This document shows positions 7,961 through 15,730 of a DNA stretch of 18,257 nucleotides, in pieces; the stretch's first letter is position 1, and every line of letters starts with the position of its first letter. The position numbers were made by a program, and so were the translations under genes. The stretch comes from Bacteroidota bacterium. GTDB lineage: Bacteria > Bacteroidota > Bacteroidia > Bacteroidales > Marinifilaceae. The stretch covers positions 1 through 18,257 of the forward strand of contig JAEXFF010000410.1 of NCBI GenBank assembly GCA_023400335.1, read 5' to 3'. Under the pieces are notes generated by a model, which saw only the letters and a list, made by a program, of their open reading frames with translations, was not told the DNA's origin and did no database searches.

Positions 7961-9115
7961 TCAAAGCTCATTTCTTTTCTGACCTAAAACCAGTTCCAAA
8001 TCTTTTACCATTTGTCGGGCAAATCGTCCTGAAGCTCCCGGTTCTCCCAAAAGCCGGTTAATCTCGTCGTAGTCTGCCAGCATTTTTTTCCGTGCAGGTC
8101 CTTCCGGCAGAATAAGCTGTAATTCACGCTTTAAATTCTTTTCATTTAATTGCTGCATCAAAAGTTCTTTTACAACTTCCTTTCCCAAAATCAGATTCAC
8201 CAAAGAAATATAGTTGACCTTCACAAAAAGTTTAAACATCAGATAACTGAATGTTCCCCCTTCTCCGCTGTAACATACCACCTGAGGAATTTTTAGAATA
8301 GCTGTTTCGAGGGTAGCTGTCCCGGAAGTAACCAATGCTGCCCGCGACTGTTTCAATAAACGGTAAGTCTGTCCATAAATAATAGGAATATTCCTCCCCT
8401 TTAAATAGGGTTTATAATCATTCTCCGTCATGGCAGGTGCGCCAGCAATGATAAATTGATAATCCGGAAAATGCTTGACCATCTCCAACATCTTCGGTAA
8501 TACATGTTTTAATTCCTGTGAGCGGCTCCCGGCCAGTAAAGCAATAATCGGTTTAGCAGGCAATTGATAACAGGTAATAAATTCTGAGAAATTCTCTGTC
8601 TGATAAGGTCTTTCTGCAATAGCATCTACCAATGGATTACCTTGATACTCCACTTCAACAGCATATTGCCGGTAAAATGCTGTTTCAAAAGGAAAAATCA
8701 CATACATTCTGTCTACATACTTCTTGATCTTCTTCACCCTGCCTGTATTCCATGCCCATAATTTAGGAGAAATATAATAGAACACAGGCAAACCGAAAGA
8801 TTTAGCAAACTTCGCTATCCGTAAATTAAAACCGGCATAATCGACAAGAATCAATACGTCCGGTTTCCAGTCTGTTATATCTTTACAACACAAATGAATA
8901 TTCTCTTTAATTTTCCCCAGATTTTTCAATACCGTCAGAAAACCCATGATGGCGGTATCTTTATAATGACGCACGACCTCACATCCGGCTTCCCGCATCA
9001 TATCCCCTCCCCAACCGCGGAACTGAGCGTACTCATCATTTTGTTTTAATCCTTTGATTAAATTGGAAGCATGTAAATCTCCTGAGGCTTCCCCGGATAT
9101 AATATAATATTTCAT
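7961..9115 (-). CDS. lpxB: Lipid-A-disaccharide synthase LpxB
   Basis: 384 residues, the usual length for LpxB (GT19 family). It joins UDP-2,3-diacylglucosamine to 2,3-diacylglucosamine 1-phosphate, releasing UDP and giving the lipid A disaccharide, at the inner face of the cytoplasmic membrane. Signatures: the N-terminal G-E-A-S-G-D (8-13); V-D-Y-A-G-F-N-L-R (91-99), holding the likely catalytic Asp92; Y-Y-I-S-P-K-L-W-A-W (113-122); Y-Q-G-N-P-L-V-D (157-164); L-L-A-G-S-R-S-Q-E (193-201); and the UDP-binding G-T-A-T-L-E-T-A (265-272). No frameshift or missing motif is seen. In many Bacteroidales lpxB follows surE, but here the upstream neighbour is the divergent mtaB gene. A minus-strand -7 box lies about 85 nt before the start. 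Confidence 0.97.
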   Translation of the reverse strand: MKYYIISGEASGDLHASNLIKGLKQNDEYAQFRGWGGDMMREAGCEVVRHYKDTAIMGFLTVLKNLGKIKENIHLCCKDITDWKPDVLILVDYAGFNLRIAKFAKSFGLPVFYYISPKLWAWNTGRVKKIKKYVDRMYVIFPFETAFYRQYAVEVEYQGNPLVDAIAERPYQTENFSEFITCYQLPAKPIIALLAGSRSQELKHVLPKMLEMVKHFPDYQFIIAGAPAMTENDYKPYLKGRNIPIIYGQTYRLLKQSRAALVTSGTATLETAILKIPQVVCYSGEGGTFSYLMFKLFVKVNYISLVNLILGKEVVKELLMQQLNEKNLKRELQLILPEGPARKKMLADYDEINRLLGEPGASGRFARQMVKDLELVLGQKRNEL

Positions 9116-9200
9116 GTAAACCAGAAATTACAATTATGCAGATTACAGCTTAAAGATTATCTGACATCTGTTCAGGACTCTTAGCAGTAACTTTCTTTGG

Positions 9201-9208
9201 CAAAGATA
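9201..9208 (-). promoter_or_regulatory. lpxB promoter -7 box (TATCTTTG)
   Basis: On the minus strand, TATCTTTG exactly matches the Bacteroidetes TAnnTTTG -7 consensus. Transcription from it would begin near 9195, giving a leader of about 80 nt before lpxB. No TTTG -33 element sits at the usual 19-21 nt spacing; the nearest is only 11 nt away. Confidence 0.5.
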
Positions 9209-9228
9209 AAAAATACACTCAAAATAAT

Positions 9229-9236
9229 TACTTTTG
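9229..9236 (+). promoter_or_regulatory. mtaB promoter -7 box (TACTTTTG)
   Basis: TACTTTTG fits TAnnTTTG and lies 18 nt upstream of the mtaB ATG, giving a predicted leader of roughly a dozen nt. The nearest TTTG (9196-9199) is 29 nt upstream, longer than the usual -33 spacing, so the -33 element is weak. The box lies only 20 nt from the opposed lpxB box, so RNA polymerase may be unable to occupy both at once. Confidence 0.55.
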
Positions 9237-9254
9237 CCCTAAATTAAGACGGAT

Positions 9255-10538
9255 ATGATTTTGAAAGGGAAAAAGGCGGCTTACATTACGCTGGGTTGCA
9301 AATTAAATTTTTCGGAGACCTCTACCATAAAACACAGTCTGGAAGAAGCAGGTGTTATTACCGTTGGGGAAAAAGAAAAAGCAGACATCTTCGTCATCAA
9401 TACTTGTAGCGTCACCGATATGGCTGAACATAAAGGCCGGCAATTCATTCGCAAAATTATCCATCGTAATCCCGACGCCTATATAGTAGTTGTGGGTTGT
9501 TATGCCCAGTTAAGAGCAAAAGAAATACTGGAAATAGAAGGTGTAAACCTGGTCCTGGGGGCCTCCGAAAAATTTAAGGTACGTCAGCATTTAGAAAATT
9601 ATGAAACTACGGTAGAAAGAGAATCCCATTCCTGCGACATTTTTAAACTGTCAGACTTTGATTTAGCTTATTCTTTCGGAGACCGTACCCGTTGCTTCTT
9701 GAAAATACAGGACGGATGCGATTATTTTTGTACATACTGCACCATTCCTTTTGCCCGGGGAAAGAGCCGCAGCGCTTCTATCGGGCAGATTGTCCAGGCT
9801 GTAAAAGCCGTTGCCTCCAAAGGGATTAAAGAAGTTATACTCACCGGCGTCAACACCGGTGATTTTGGAAAAGATTCATCGGAAAGTTTTATAAAACTGC
9901 TCTCTGCACTAGATAAGACTACGGAAATGGAACGTTTCCGGATCTCTTCCATTGAACCGAATCTGTTGACAGACGAAATTCTGCAATTCGTAGCCTCTTC
10001 CAGCAAATTTATGCCACACTTTCACCTTCCTCTCCAATCGGGAAATAACGAAGTCTTACAACTGATGAAAAGAAGATATAACCGGGAGCTTTTTGCAGAA
10101 AAAATAAATAAAATCCGGCAGTACCGCCCGGATGCCTTTATCGGAGTCGATGTTATAGCCGGGATGAGGGGAGAAACAGAACAACATTTTGAAGACGCTT
10201 ATCATTTTATTGAAGGACTGGATATTTCCCAGTTACATGTCTTTCCTTATTCTGAAAGGGCAGGCACAAAAGCCCTCGAAATTCCACACATTGTTTCCTC
10301 TCAGGAAAAACACAGGCGGGTAAATTTACTTCTTCGTATTTCTGAAACAAAATTAAACCAGTTCTATCACCGTTTTATCGGACAAACCCGGCCTGTTTTG
10401 TGGGAAGACAATCAGGTAAACGGCATGATTTGCGGATTTACCGACAATTACATAAGGGTAGAATCGCCCTATCGTGCGGAATGGAAAAACCAGATCCTGC
10501 CTCTTACCTTAAAAGCAGAAGTCTTCAGGAAAGAGTAA
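9255..10538 (+). CDS. mtaB: tRNA t6A37 methylthiotransferase MtaB
   Basis: 427 residues. This radical-SAM enzyme converts t6A at position 37 of ANN-decoding tRNAs to ms2t6A, which supports accurate decoding. Domain order: an N-terminal UPF0004 domain with three cluster-binding Cys (15 in L-G-C-K-L-N, 51 in N-T-C-S-V-T, 82 in V-G-C-Y-A); a radical-SAM domain with C155-D-Y-F-C159-T-Y-C162 for the second [4Fe-4S] cluster; and a C-terminal TRAM-like region. The L-G-C-K-L-N signature and T-C-S-V-T separate it from MiaB and RimO, which differ at these places. All six Cys are present. The ATG at 9255 is preceded by an in-register -7 box, which supports this start. Confidence 0.95.
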   Translation: MILKGKKAAYITLGCKLNFSETSTIKHSLEEAGVITVGEKEKADIFVINTCSVTDMAEHKGRQFIRKIIHRNPDAYIVVVGCYAQLRAKEILEIEGVNLVLGASEKFKVRQHLENYETTVERESHSCDIFKLSDFDLAYSFGDRTRCFLKIQDGCDYFCTYCTIPFARGKSRSASIGQIVQAVKAVASKGIKEVILTGVNTGDFGKDSSESFIKLLSALDKTTEMERFRISSIEPNLLTDEILQFVASSSKFMPHFHLPLQSGNNEVLQLMKRRYNRELFAEKINKIRQYRPDAFIGVDVIAGMRGETEQHFEDAYHFIEGLDISQLHVFPYSERAGTKALEIPHIVSSQEKHRRVNLLLRISETKLNQFYHRFIGQTRPVLWEDNQVNGMICGFTDNYIRVESPYRAEWKNQILPLTLKAEVFRKE

Positions 10539-10677
10539 TTTGAAAAAAATAAAATTGTTTTGTTTATAAAAAAATATAAACTTAAATCCATGCAAAATAC
10601 TCCGGCTCATTTTCCGAATTACTATAATTATTGTAGGTAATTAACAATATTTAATTAGACAAAACTCAACAAAATTG

Positions 10678-10685
10678 TATCTTTG
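10678..10685 (+). promoter_or_regulatory. Promoter of the small leader transcript (-7 TATCTTTG)
   Basis: TATCTTTG matches the TAnnTTTG consensus, with TTAG (10655-10658) 19 nt upstream as a partial -33 element. It is too far upstream to start directly at the epimerase ATG, but sits about 47 nt before a strong hairpin, so it should drive a short RNA or an attenuated leader. Confidence 0.55.
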
Positions 10686-10691
10686 CAATAA

Positions 10692-10765
10692 GAAATTTTT
10701 CATAGTTTGTTTCTGTTTAGGGTTAGTAGTTATAAGTCGTTGGAGTACCAACGACTTATTTTATT
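10692..10765 (+). ncRNA. Candidate small RNA or attenuated leader upstream of the epimerase gene
   Basis: A predicted transcript of about 70-75 nt, from about 7 nt after the -7 box at 10678-10685 to the U-rich stretch following a perfect 12 bp hairpin (10732-10759). No credible ORF lies inside it. The reading frame through it is open toward the epimerase only with a TTG start, and that frame lacks any protein signature until the GxxGFIG motif. A second promoter (10801-10808) then serves the epimerase. The order promoter, short RNA, terminator, second promoter suggests either an independent sRNA or a regulated leader that sometimes reads through. I do not recognise the RNA family with confidence. 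Confidence 0.45.
10732..10765 (+). terminator. Strong hairpin terminator in the epimerase leader
   Basis: Arms ATAAGTCGTTGG (10732-10743) and CCAACGACTTAT (10748-10759) pair perfectly over 12 bp around an AGTA tetraloop, followed by TTTATTCTTCT. This is an intrinsic terminator shape, though the U tract is interrupted by A and C. Confidence 0.7.
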
Positions 10766-10774
10766 CTTCTCCTT

Positions 10775-10808
10775 TTTGTATGGAAAAAATTTTATTTTTA
10801 TACATTTG
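10775..10808 (+). promoter_or_regulatory. Epimerase promoter (-33 TTTG, -7 TACATTTG)
   Basis: TTTG (10775-10778) and TACATTTG (10801-10808) are separated by 22 nt, close to the usual spacing for the Bacteroidetes primary sigma factor. Transcription would begin near 10815, about 22 nt before the ATG at 10837, which supports that start over upstream in-frame codons. Confidence 0.65.
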
Positions 10809-10836
10809 TTCTGAAAAACAACTAAACGCTCAAATC

Positions 10837-11853
10837 ATGCAAATATTAGTTTCCGGTGTTGCGGGTTTTATTGGCTCATTCCTTACGGAAGCTCTCTTAC
10901 TTCAGGGACATCAAGTATATGGGATCGACTCTGTTAATGATTATTATGATACATCGATAAAATATGCCCGTTTAAAAAAATGCGGAATTTTTCCAGGTTC
11001 ATACGGACAAATTATCCCATCCGGGATTTATCCTCTCTATAGATTCCAGCAATTAGATTTATGCGACAAAAAAAATCTAAATGCTGTTTTTCAAAACAAT
11101 AAATTCGATTGTGTCATTAATCTGGCAGCTCAGGCTGGAGTACGCTATAGCCTGAAAAATCCGCAAGCTTATCTGGAAAGCAATATCGTCGGTTTTTTAA
11201 ATATTCTGGAAGCCTGCCGATATTATTCCTGTCCCCGCCTGATTTATGCCTCTTCCTCCTCCGTCTATGGGAACGATACAGAAATACCCTTTAAAGAGAC
11301 TGCACAAGTGGATCACCCGGTCAGTATGTATGCTGCAACCAAGAAAAGTAACGAATTAATGGCATACACTTATTCTTATCTGTATCAAATACATACGATC
11401 GGATTACGATTCTTTACTGTTTACGGACCTTACGGACGTCCTGATATGGCCCCTATGCTTTTTGCCAAAGCGATCGACCGTAATGAACCCATCCATATCT
11501 TTAATAACGGGAACTTATCCCGGGATTTTACCTACATAGACGATATCATAAAAGGCATTGCGACAATAGTTGCCCATCCGGAAAAAGCCAGACGGGAAGT
11601 TGCCGGAGTGCCTGCCGTCATCTATAATATCGGACACGGTTCACCAATAAAATTATTGGATTTTATCCAACTATTGGAAAAATATCTCGGTAAAGAAGCC
11701 CAAAAGGAATATGTGGGTATGCAACCCGGTGATGTGTATCAAACCTGGGCAGATACCTCCCGCTTAAAGGAAGATTATCAGTACACTCCTTCTACTTCTT
11801 TGGAAGAAGGAATCAAAAATTTTGCCGATTGGTATAAAGCATATTACAAATAA
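10837..11853 (+). CDS. UDP-glucuronate 4-epimerase-like NAD-dependent epimerase
   Basis: 338 residues from the ATG at 10837. A longer reading from a TTG at 10675 is rejected because it would start upstream of the promoter, run through the terminator hairpin and add 54 residues of no known homology. Extended short-chain dehydrogenase fold: the NAD-binding glycine motif G7-V-A-G10-F-I-G13; A-A-Q-A-G-V-R-Y-S (97-105), typical of UDP-glucuronate 4-epimerases; a Ser-rich active-site loop at 139-142; the catalytic Y165-A-A-T-K169; R-F-F-T-V-Y-G-P-Y-G-R-P (191-202); and the C-terminal Q-P-G-D-V (296-300) found in nucleotide-sugar epimerases. Likely reaction: UDP-glucuronate to UDP-galacturonate, feeding capsule, LPS or exopolysaccharide. 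The family is clear; substrate is inferred from motifs and could be another UDP-uronic acid. No glycan cluster is visible beside it. Confidence 0.88.
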   Translation: MQILVSGVAGFIGSFLTEALLLQGHQVYGIDSVNDYYDTSIKYARLKKCGIFPGSYGQIIPSGIYPLYRFQQLDLCDKKNLNAVFQNNKFDCVINLAAQAGVRYSLKNPQAYLESNIVGFLNILEACRYYSCPRLIYASSSSVYGNDTEIPFKETAQVDHPVSMYAATKKSNELMAYTYSYLYQIHTIGLRFFTVYGPYGRPDMAPMLFAKAIDRNEPIHIFNNGNLSRDFTYIDDIIKGIATIVAHPEKARREVAGVPAVIYNIGHGSPIKLLDFIQLLEKYLGKEAQKEYVGMQPGDVYQTWADTSRLKEDYQYTPSTSLEEGIKNFADWYKAYYK

Positions 11854-11903
11854 AAGCCCAAACCGATTCAGAGAAAACCGGAGAAATCCAAGCATCTGAA
11901 AAG

Positions 11904-11934
11904 TCCCTTATTTCAATAAGGGATTAATGTTTTC
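11904..11934 (+). terminator. Possible bidirectional terminator after the epimerase
   Basis: TCCCTTATT (11904-11912) and AATAAGGGA (11915-11923) can pair, with the innermost pairs opened to form a loop. TTTT follows within 10 nt on the plus strand, and CTTTTC follows on the minus strand, where the stop codon of the 48-codon ORF lies inside the stem. U tracts are short in both directions. Confidence 0.45.
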
Positions 11935-12054
11935 TGTCCCCAACACAGGAACAGCCCCTCCGAAGTATAACGAATAATTCAGATTTAAGTCAAATCCTGA
12001 AGCACTCCGGTTTACGGAATTACCGACAGATACCGGTAAGGTACGGAAAGTCAT
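11908..12054 (-). pseudogene. 48-codon ORF, possible remnant or C-terminal fragment of a lost gene
   Basis: ATG at 12054 to TAA at 11910, 48 residues. The composition is protein-like, with S-G-F-D-L-N-L-N-Y-S-L-Y-F-G-G in the middle, resembling the alternating strands that end outer-membrane barrel proteins. The frame is open only from a TAG at 12078. Just upstream, another frame (M-D-R-E-I-W-F-K and onward, 20 codons) also looks coding but ends in a stop, which fits a decayed gene broken by frameshift and stop. It is convergent with the epimerase gene and shares a hairpin with it. It might instead be a real small protein; I know of no family to which it belongs. Confidence 0.3.
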
Positions 12055-12193
12055 TATCCGATAAAAATACTTCGGCTACCTTTCTTTATTGAGGATTATC
12101 TAAATCTTTTCTGGTTTGAACCAACTTGAACCAAATTTCCCTATCCATCTTTTAAAAACAATTTCTACTTTTAAATTAAATATTAATTTCTTT

Positions 12194-12219
12194 TATATTA
12201 AAAAATATTTTTTAATATA
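12194..12219. repeat. 26 bp perfect palindrome overlapping the WG-caspase promoter
   Basis: Arms TATATTAAAAAA (12194-12205) and TTTTTTAATATA (12208-12219) around TA. The right arm runs into the -7 box, so a dimeric repressor bound here would block RNA polymerase. Made only of A and T. Confidence 0.55.
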
Positions 12220-12223
12220 TTTG
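12216..12223 (+). promoter_or_regulatory. WG-caspase gene -7 box (TATATTTG)
   Basis: An exact TAnnTTTG match ending 22 nt before the ATG at 12246, predicting a leader of about 16 nt. Upstream, TTTTA near 12191-12195 is at -33 spacing but is a poor match to TTTG. Confidence 0.6.
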
Positions 12224-12245
12224 ATACGATTTTAAACTTAATCCT

Positions 12246-15200
12246 ATGAAAAAGCCTGTCCTTTTTGTACTGCTTCTGTATGTTTCAATTTTAAGTTCCG
12301 GACAAGAACTAAACTATAAACTCGATCGAACTTCTAAAAAATACGGCTATACGGATAAAACCGGAAAATGGATAATCTCTCCCCAATATGACCAGGCATT
12401 TGAATTCGGAAAAAATAATCTGGCCCTAGTAGAACAGGAAGGTAAATTCGGATATATCCGTAAAAATGGGGAAATTGCCATTCCCTTCGTATATGAAAAT
12501 CTCGGGGAATTTGACGATGAAAGGCCAGGAGAAATAGCTCCTGCCTGCCTGAAGGGGAAATACGGATATATAAACAGCTATAACAAACAAATCATCCCCC
12601 TCCAATACGATTATGCGAGTTCCTTCCGTTCGGGTATAGGTTATGTCAGCCAAGAAAAAAAATACTGGTTTATAAATAAAAAAGGAGAACCTATATCGGA
12701 ACACAAATACGACTTTATTCTCTATGATCTTGCGAAAAACAGTTATATCGTAAGCCGTGAAAATTACTACGGAGTATGTAATTTATACGGACAAGAGATC
12801 ATTGCAGCGAACAAATATACTTACATACAAAAAGAAGACCTAACTTATGGATTCACCCCAAATACTTCTTTTTATATTGTCTGTCAGGATAAATATTATG
12901 GCGTTTGCGATTTAAACGGCAAAGAAATTATTCCTCCCGGCAAATACACCTTTATTTCCTATTGGCAACCCATGGGGTTTAACGAAATAAAAAGAGGGAG
13001 CCATTTTTTTGCAGTGCATCAGGGAAAATATCAGGGAGTATGCGATATCAGCGGAAAAGAAATCATCCCTCCTACAAAATATACAGCTATTTCCTGTTTC
13101 GAGAATAATTACTATCAGGTAGAGATAGAGGATAAGAAAGGGATATGTGATTTATTCGGGAAAGAAATTATTCCCCCCGGTAAATTTACATTTATTACCT
13201 CTAATCAGGATGAGGGGTATTATCTGGTACAACAAAATATTTATACAGGAGTATATGATCTGAACGGCAAAGAAATTATTGCACCTGATAAGTATACGTC
13301 CATTTCTGCAGGTATGGATTACTATGAAGTTTCTATCGGAAGCCGGAAAGGCATTTGTAACCTCTCCGGCAAAGAAATTATTCCTGCAAAATATAAATAC
13401 ATCTGTTACGATGAAACAGAAAAAATTTTCCAGTTAACTTCGGACGACAACAAAAAAGGATATGCCGACAAGACAGGATATATCTTTATTCCCTGTCTTT
13501 ATGAAATACCTTTTGGTACTTCTTTTACAGAAGACTTAATCGTTTTGATACAAAACGGAAAATACGGCTATATCGACAAAAACGGAAAAATCAGTATCCC
13601 CTTTCAATACGATATAGCCTCTCCTTTTTCCGAAGGCTTGGCTTATGTTGTTCTCAATCATCAAAGCGGCTATATCGACAAAAACGGCCGGATCGTCATT
13701 CAACTCCCATATGAATGGGGGACAGCCTTCTCCGAAGGACTGGCAGCTGTTGGAAACGGAGATTGCGGCGAAAATTACGACGACAGGGTGTATGGTTATA
13801 TCGACAAGACCGGAAAATTAGTCATTCCTTTAAAATACAAATATGAACCCCGGCCTTTTTCCGAAGGACTAGTCCCTGTCTGTAAAGAGAAGAGTTATAG
13901 CTATATTAACAAAAACGGACAACAGGCTTTTCCGGGACTTTATACCTATGCTTTACCTTTTTCCGAAGGACTGGCCTATGTATGTACGGATAACGGGAAA
14001 AGTGGATTTATCGATAAAACAGGCAAAATGATCATCCCAGTTCAATCCGATGATCGTATAGAATCCAATATCTATCAGTTTTCCAACGGATTGGCTATCG
14101 TTATTTCAGAAAATACAGACAGTCAAAACAGAAAAAAAACTTACGGACTTATCGATAAAAAAGGAAATTATTTTAAATCTCCCGTATACGATTATATTCA
14201 TCCCTTCTCTGAAAAGCTGGCTTATTTTACTCAGGAAAATAAATGTGGTTATTTTGACACAAGCGGAAAAGAATTTTCACTTCAGCTCAACGGACGTTCT
14301 TTTTTTAATCACGATATCACGCAAAGAATATTAAAAAATTACATTCAGGTTTCACAAACCAACTTCAGTGATTTCGCCAAACAATATGTAGAAGACATCA
14401 TTAATAAATGGCAAAAAAAAGGAGATTATGAAAAAACGGCCGACTGGCAAAAAAGAGTAAACGAACCGAGCCGAAAGCATAAAGTAGAAGAACTGACAGA
14501 GGAAGCAGAACAAGCATTCCTATACAAAGCCGGGATGATTTTCCCGGAACAGCTGAACCTAGGTCCATACGATCCAGATCACGAGGTTTATCTGGTAGAA
14601 TGTGAAAGATATGGTCAAATGCTGTTGCCTGTACCCCTCGGTAAAGCACAGGATTTTCTGTTGCAGTGGAATAAGACACAATTCTATCCCCATTATTTTA
14701 TCGAAAATGACCGGCTTGCCATAGCCGAGCTGATATTCACCCAGCCAGACGGAATGGCTTACAAATACAGTAATGAAGCTTCTCTAAATTATACGACAAC
14801 CGAAATCAACTACGATTTCGATTCCATAGAAATTGTCCCCCACTCCCATCCTTCGGAAAGAACAAAAGGAGAGCAACGGATTTCCACAAAGAAAATGACA
14901 ATGGCAAAATCCGATGTAGATCAGAACATTCCTTTAACAGAGACAAAAAATAAAAATACTTTTGCCATTATTATTTCAAACGAAAATTACAGGCTGTTAG
15001 CTCCTGTTCCTATGGCCACCAATGACGGGAATATTTTCAGTGAATATTGCCATAAAACATTGGGAATCCCTCAGGAAAACATCCGTCTCTATAAAGATGC
15101 CACTTACGGCATTCTATTGGAAGCAATAAGGGATATGCAGGAATTAGCCTATACCCATAAAGGAAATATCCGGATTCTCTTTTATTATGCAGGCCACGGA

Positions 15201-15689
15201 ATCCCGGATGATAATAAGCGGGACGCCTGCCTGCTACCCGTAGATGCTTCCGGAATCGACAGCAAGGTCTGTTATCCTCTAAAAGAATTATACCGGGAAT
15301 TAGGCAATCTGAATACACAAAATGTCATCGTTTTTCTGGATGCCTGTTTCAGTGGAGCAAAACGAGACGGTGGGATGTTAACCCAAAGCCGGAGCGTAGC
15401 TCTAAAAGCGGTACCCGCTACCCCAAGCGGGAATACAATAGTATTCAGCGCTGCTTCTGATGATCAGACCGCTTACCCTTATTTGGAAAAAGGGCATGGA
15501 CTGTTTACCTATTTCTTATTGAAAAAGCTACAGGAAAGCCAGGGAGAAGTCACTTTAGAAGAGTTAGGAAATTACCTCTTCGAACAGGTACAAAAACAAG
15601 CCCGGGTAATCAACCGACATACTCAAACTCCCTCTGTTACCCCTTCCCCTTCTTTAGGAACTGATTGGGGCAATATCAGACTTAAATAA
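12246..15689 (+). CDS. Exported WG-repeat protein with C-terminal caspase-like (C14) protease domain
   Basis: 1147 residues. A signal peptide (hydrophobic 5-16, likely cut near S-S-G-Q at 17-20) implies export. Residues about 30-690 are a run of roughly 17 full WG-type repeats plus one partial, in the form K-Y-G-Y-I-D-K-x-G-K, then I-P-x-x-Y-D and F-S-E-G-L-A. Repeats 5-10 (173-401) belong to a distinct subtype with G-V-C-D-L-N-G-K-E-I-I-P-P. Residues 690-900 are a linker with a helical segment W-Q-K-K-G-D-Y-E-K-T (722-731). From about 905 comes a caspase/metacaspase p20-like fold: a first strand F-A-I-I-I-S-N-E-N-Y, then Y-Y-A-G-H984-G and D-A-C1034-F-S-G, the His/Cys dyad, both intact. Caspase-like C14 enzymes cut after Arg/Lys or Asp; specificity cannot be read here. 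Substrate and role are unknown. Its promoter resembles that of the downstream nhaA. Confidence 0.9.
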   Translation: MKKPVLFVLLLYVSILSSGQELNYKLDRTSKKYGYTDKTGKWIISPQYDQAFEFGKNNLALVEQEGKFGYIRKNGEIAIPFVYENLGEFDDERPGEIAPACLKGKYGYINSYNKQIIPLQYDYASSFRSGIGYVSQEKKYWFINKKGEPISEHKYDFILYDLAKNSYIVSRENYYGVCNLYGQEIIAANKYTYIQKEDLTYGFTPNTSFYIVCQDKYYGVCDLNGKEIIPPGKYTFISYWQPMGFNEIKRGSHFFAVHQGKYQGVCDISGKEIIPPTKYTAISCFENNYYQVEIEDKKGICDLFGKEIIPPGKFTFITSNQDEGYYLVQQNIYTGVYDLNGKEIIAPDKYTSISAGMDYYEVSIGSRKGICNLSGKEIIPAKYKYICYDETEKIFQLTSDDNKKGYADKTGYIFIPCLYEIPFGTSFTEDLIVLIQNGKYGYIDKNGKISIPFQYDIASPFSEGLAYVVLNHQSGYIDKNGRIVIQLPYEWGTAFSEGLAAVGNGDCGENYDDRVYGYIDKTGKLVIPLKYKYEPRPFSEGLVPVCKEKSYSYINKNGQQAFPGLYTYALPFSEGLAYVCTDNGKSGFIDKTGKMIIPVQSDDRIESNIYQFSNGLAIVISENTDSQNRKKTYGLIDKKGNYFKSPVYDYIHPFSEKLAYFTQENKCGYFDTSGKEFSLQLNGRSFFNHDITQRILKNYIQVSQTNFSDFAKQYVEDIINKWQKKGDYEKTADWQKRVNEPSRKHKVEELTEEAEQAFLYKAGMIFPEQLNLGPYDPDHEVYLVECERYGQMLLPVPLGKAQDFLLQWNKTQFYPHYFIENDRLAIAELIFTQPDGMAYKYSNEASLNYTTTEINYDFDSIEIVPHSHPSERTKGEQRISTKKMTMAKSDVDQNIPLTETKNKNTFAIIISNENYRLLAPVPMATNDGNIFSEYCHKTLGIPQENIRLYKDATYGILLEAIRDMQELAYTHKGNIRILFYYAGHGIPDDNKRDACLLPVDASGIDSKVCYPLKELYRELGNLNTQNVIVFLDACFSGAKRDGGMLTQSRSVALKAVPATPSGNTIVFSAASDDQTAYPYLEKGHGLFTYFLLKKLQESQGEVTLEELGNYLFEQVQKQARVINRHTQTPSVTPSPSLGTDWGNIRLK
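12762..13440 (+). repeat. Homogenised block of six variant WG repeats
   Basis: Within the WG-caspase gene, six consecutive repeats share G-V/I-C-x-L-x-G-K-E-I-I in place of G-Y-I-D-K-N-G-K. At DNA level GGCAAAGAAATTATT recurs exactly at 12918-12932, 13266-13280 and 13368-13382, with a one-base variant at 13158. This suggests recent tandem expansion or gene conversion inside the array. Confidence 0.7.
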
Positions 15690-15730
15690 AAAGTACTATT
15701 TTTCATCTCCCGGTAAAAAAGAAATACAAT

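Larger units (their letters stand above)
11854..12245. other. 392 bp gap between the epimerase and WG-caspase genes
   Basis: Holds a hairpin just after the epimerase (11904-11923), a short minus-strand ORF that looks like a gene remnant (11908-12054), a further AT-rich stretch with no convincing gene (about 12080-12190), and the palindrome and -7 box of the WG-caspase promoter (12194-12223). Confidence 0.7.

Noticed and set aside
10562..10581. GTTTATA / TATAAAC hairpin after mtaB as terminator
   Set aside because: Only 7 AT pairs and no U run afterward.
10675..10836. A 54-residue N-terminal extension of the epimerase from a TTG start
   Set aside because: It overlaps the -7 box, the terminator hairpin and the second promoter, and has no family similarity; the ATG at 10837 gives the normal glycine-motif start.
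12246..14290. Repeated DNA in this stretch as a CRISPR-like or other noncoding array
   Set aside because: Repeats are in frame, diverged at third positions and encode WG motifs; no unique equal-length spacers.
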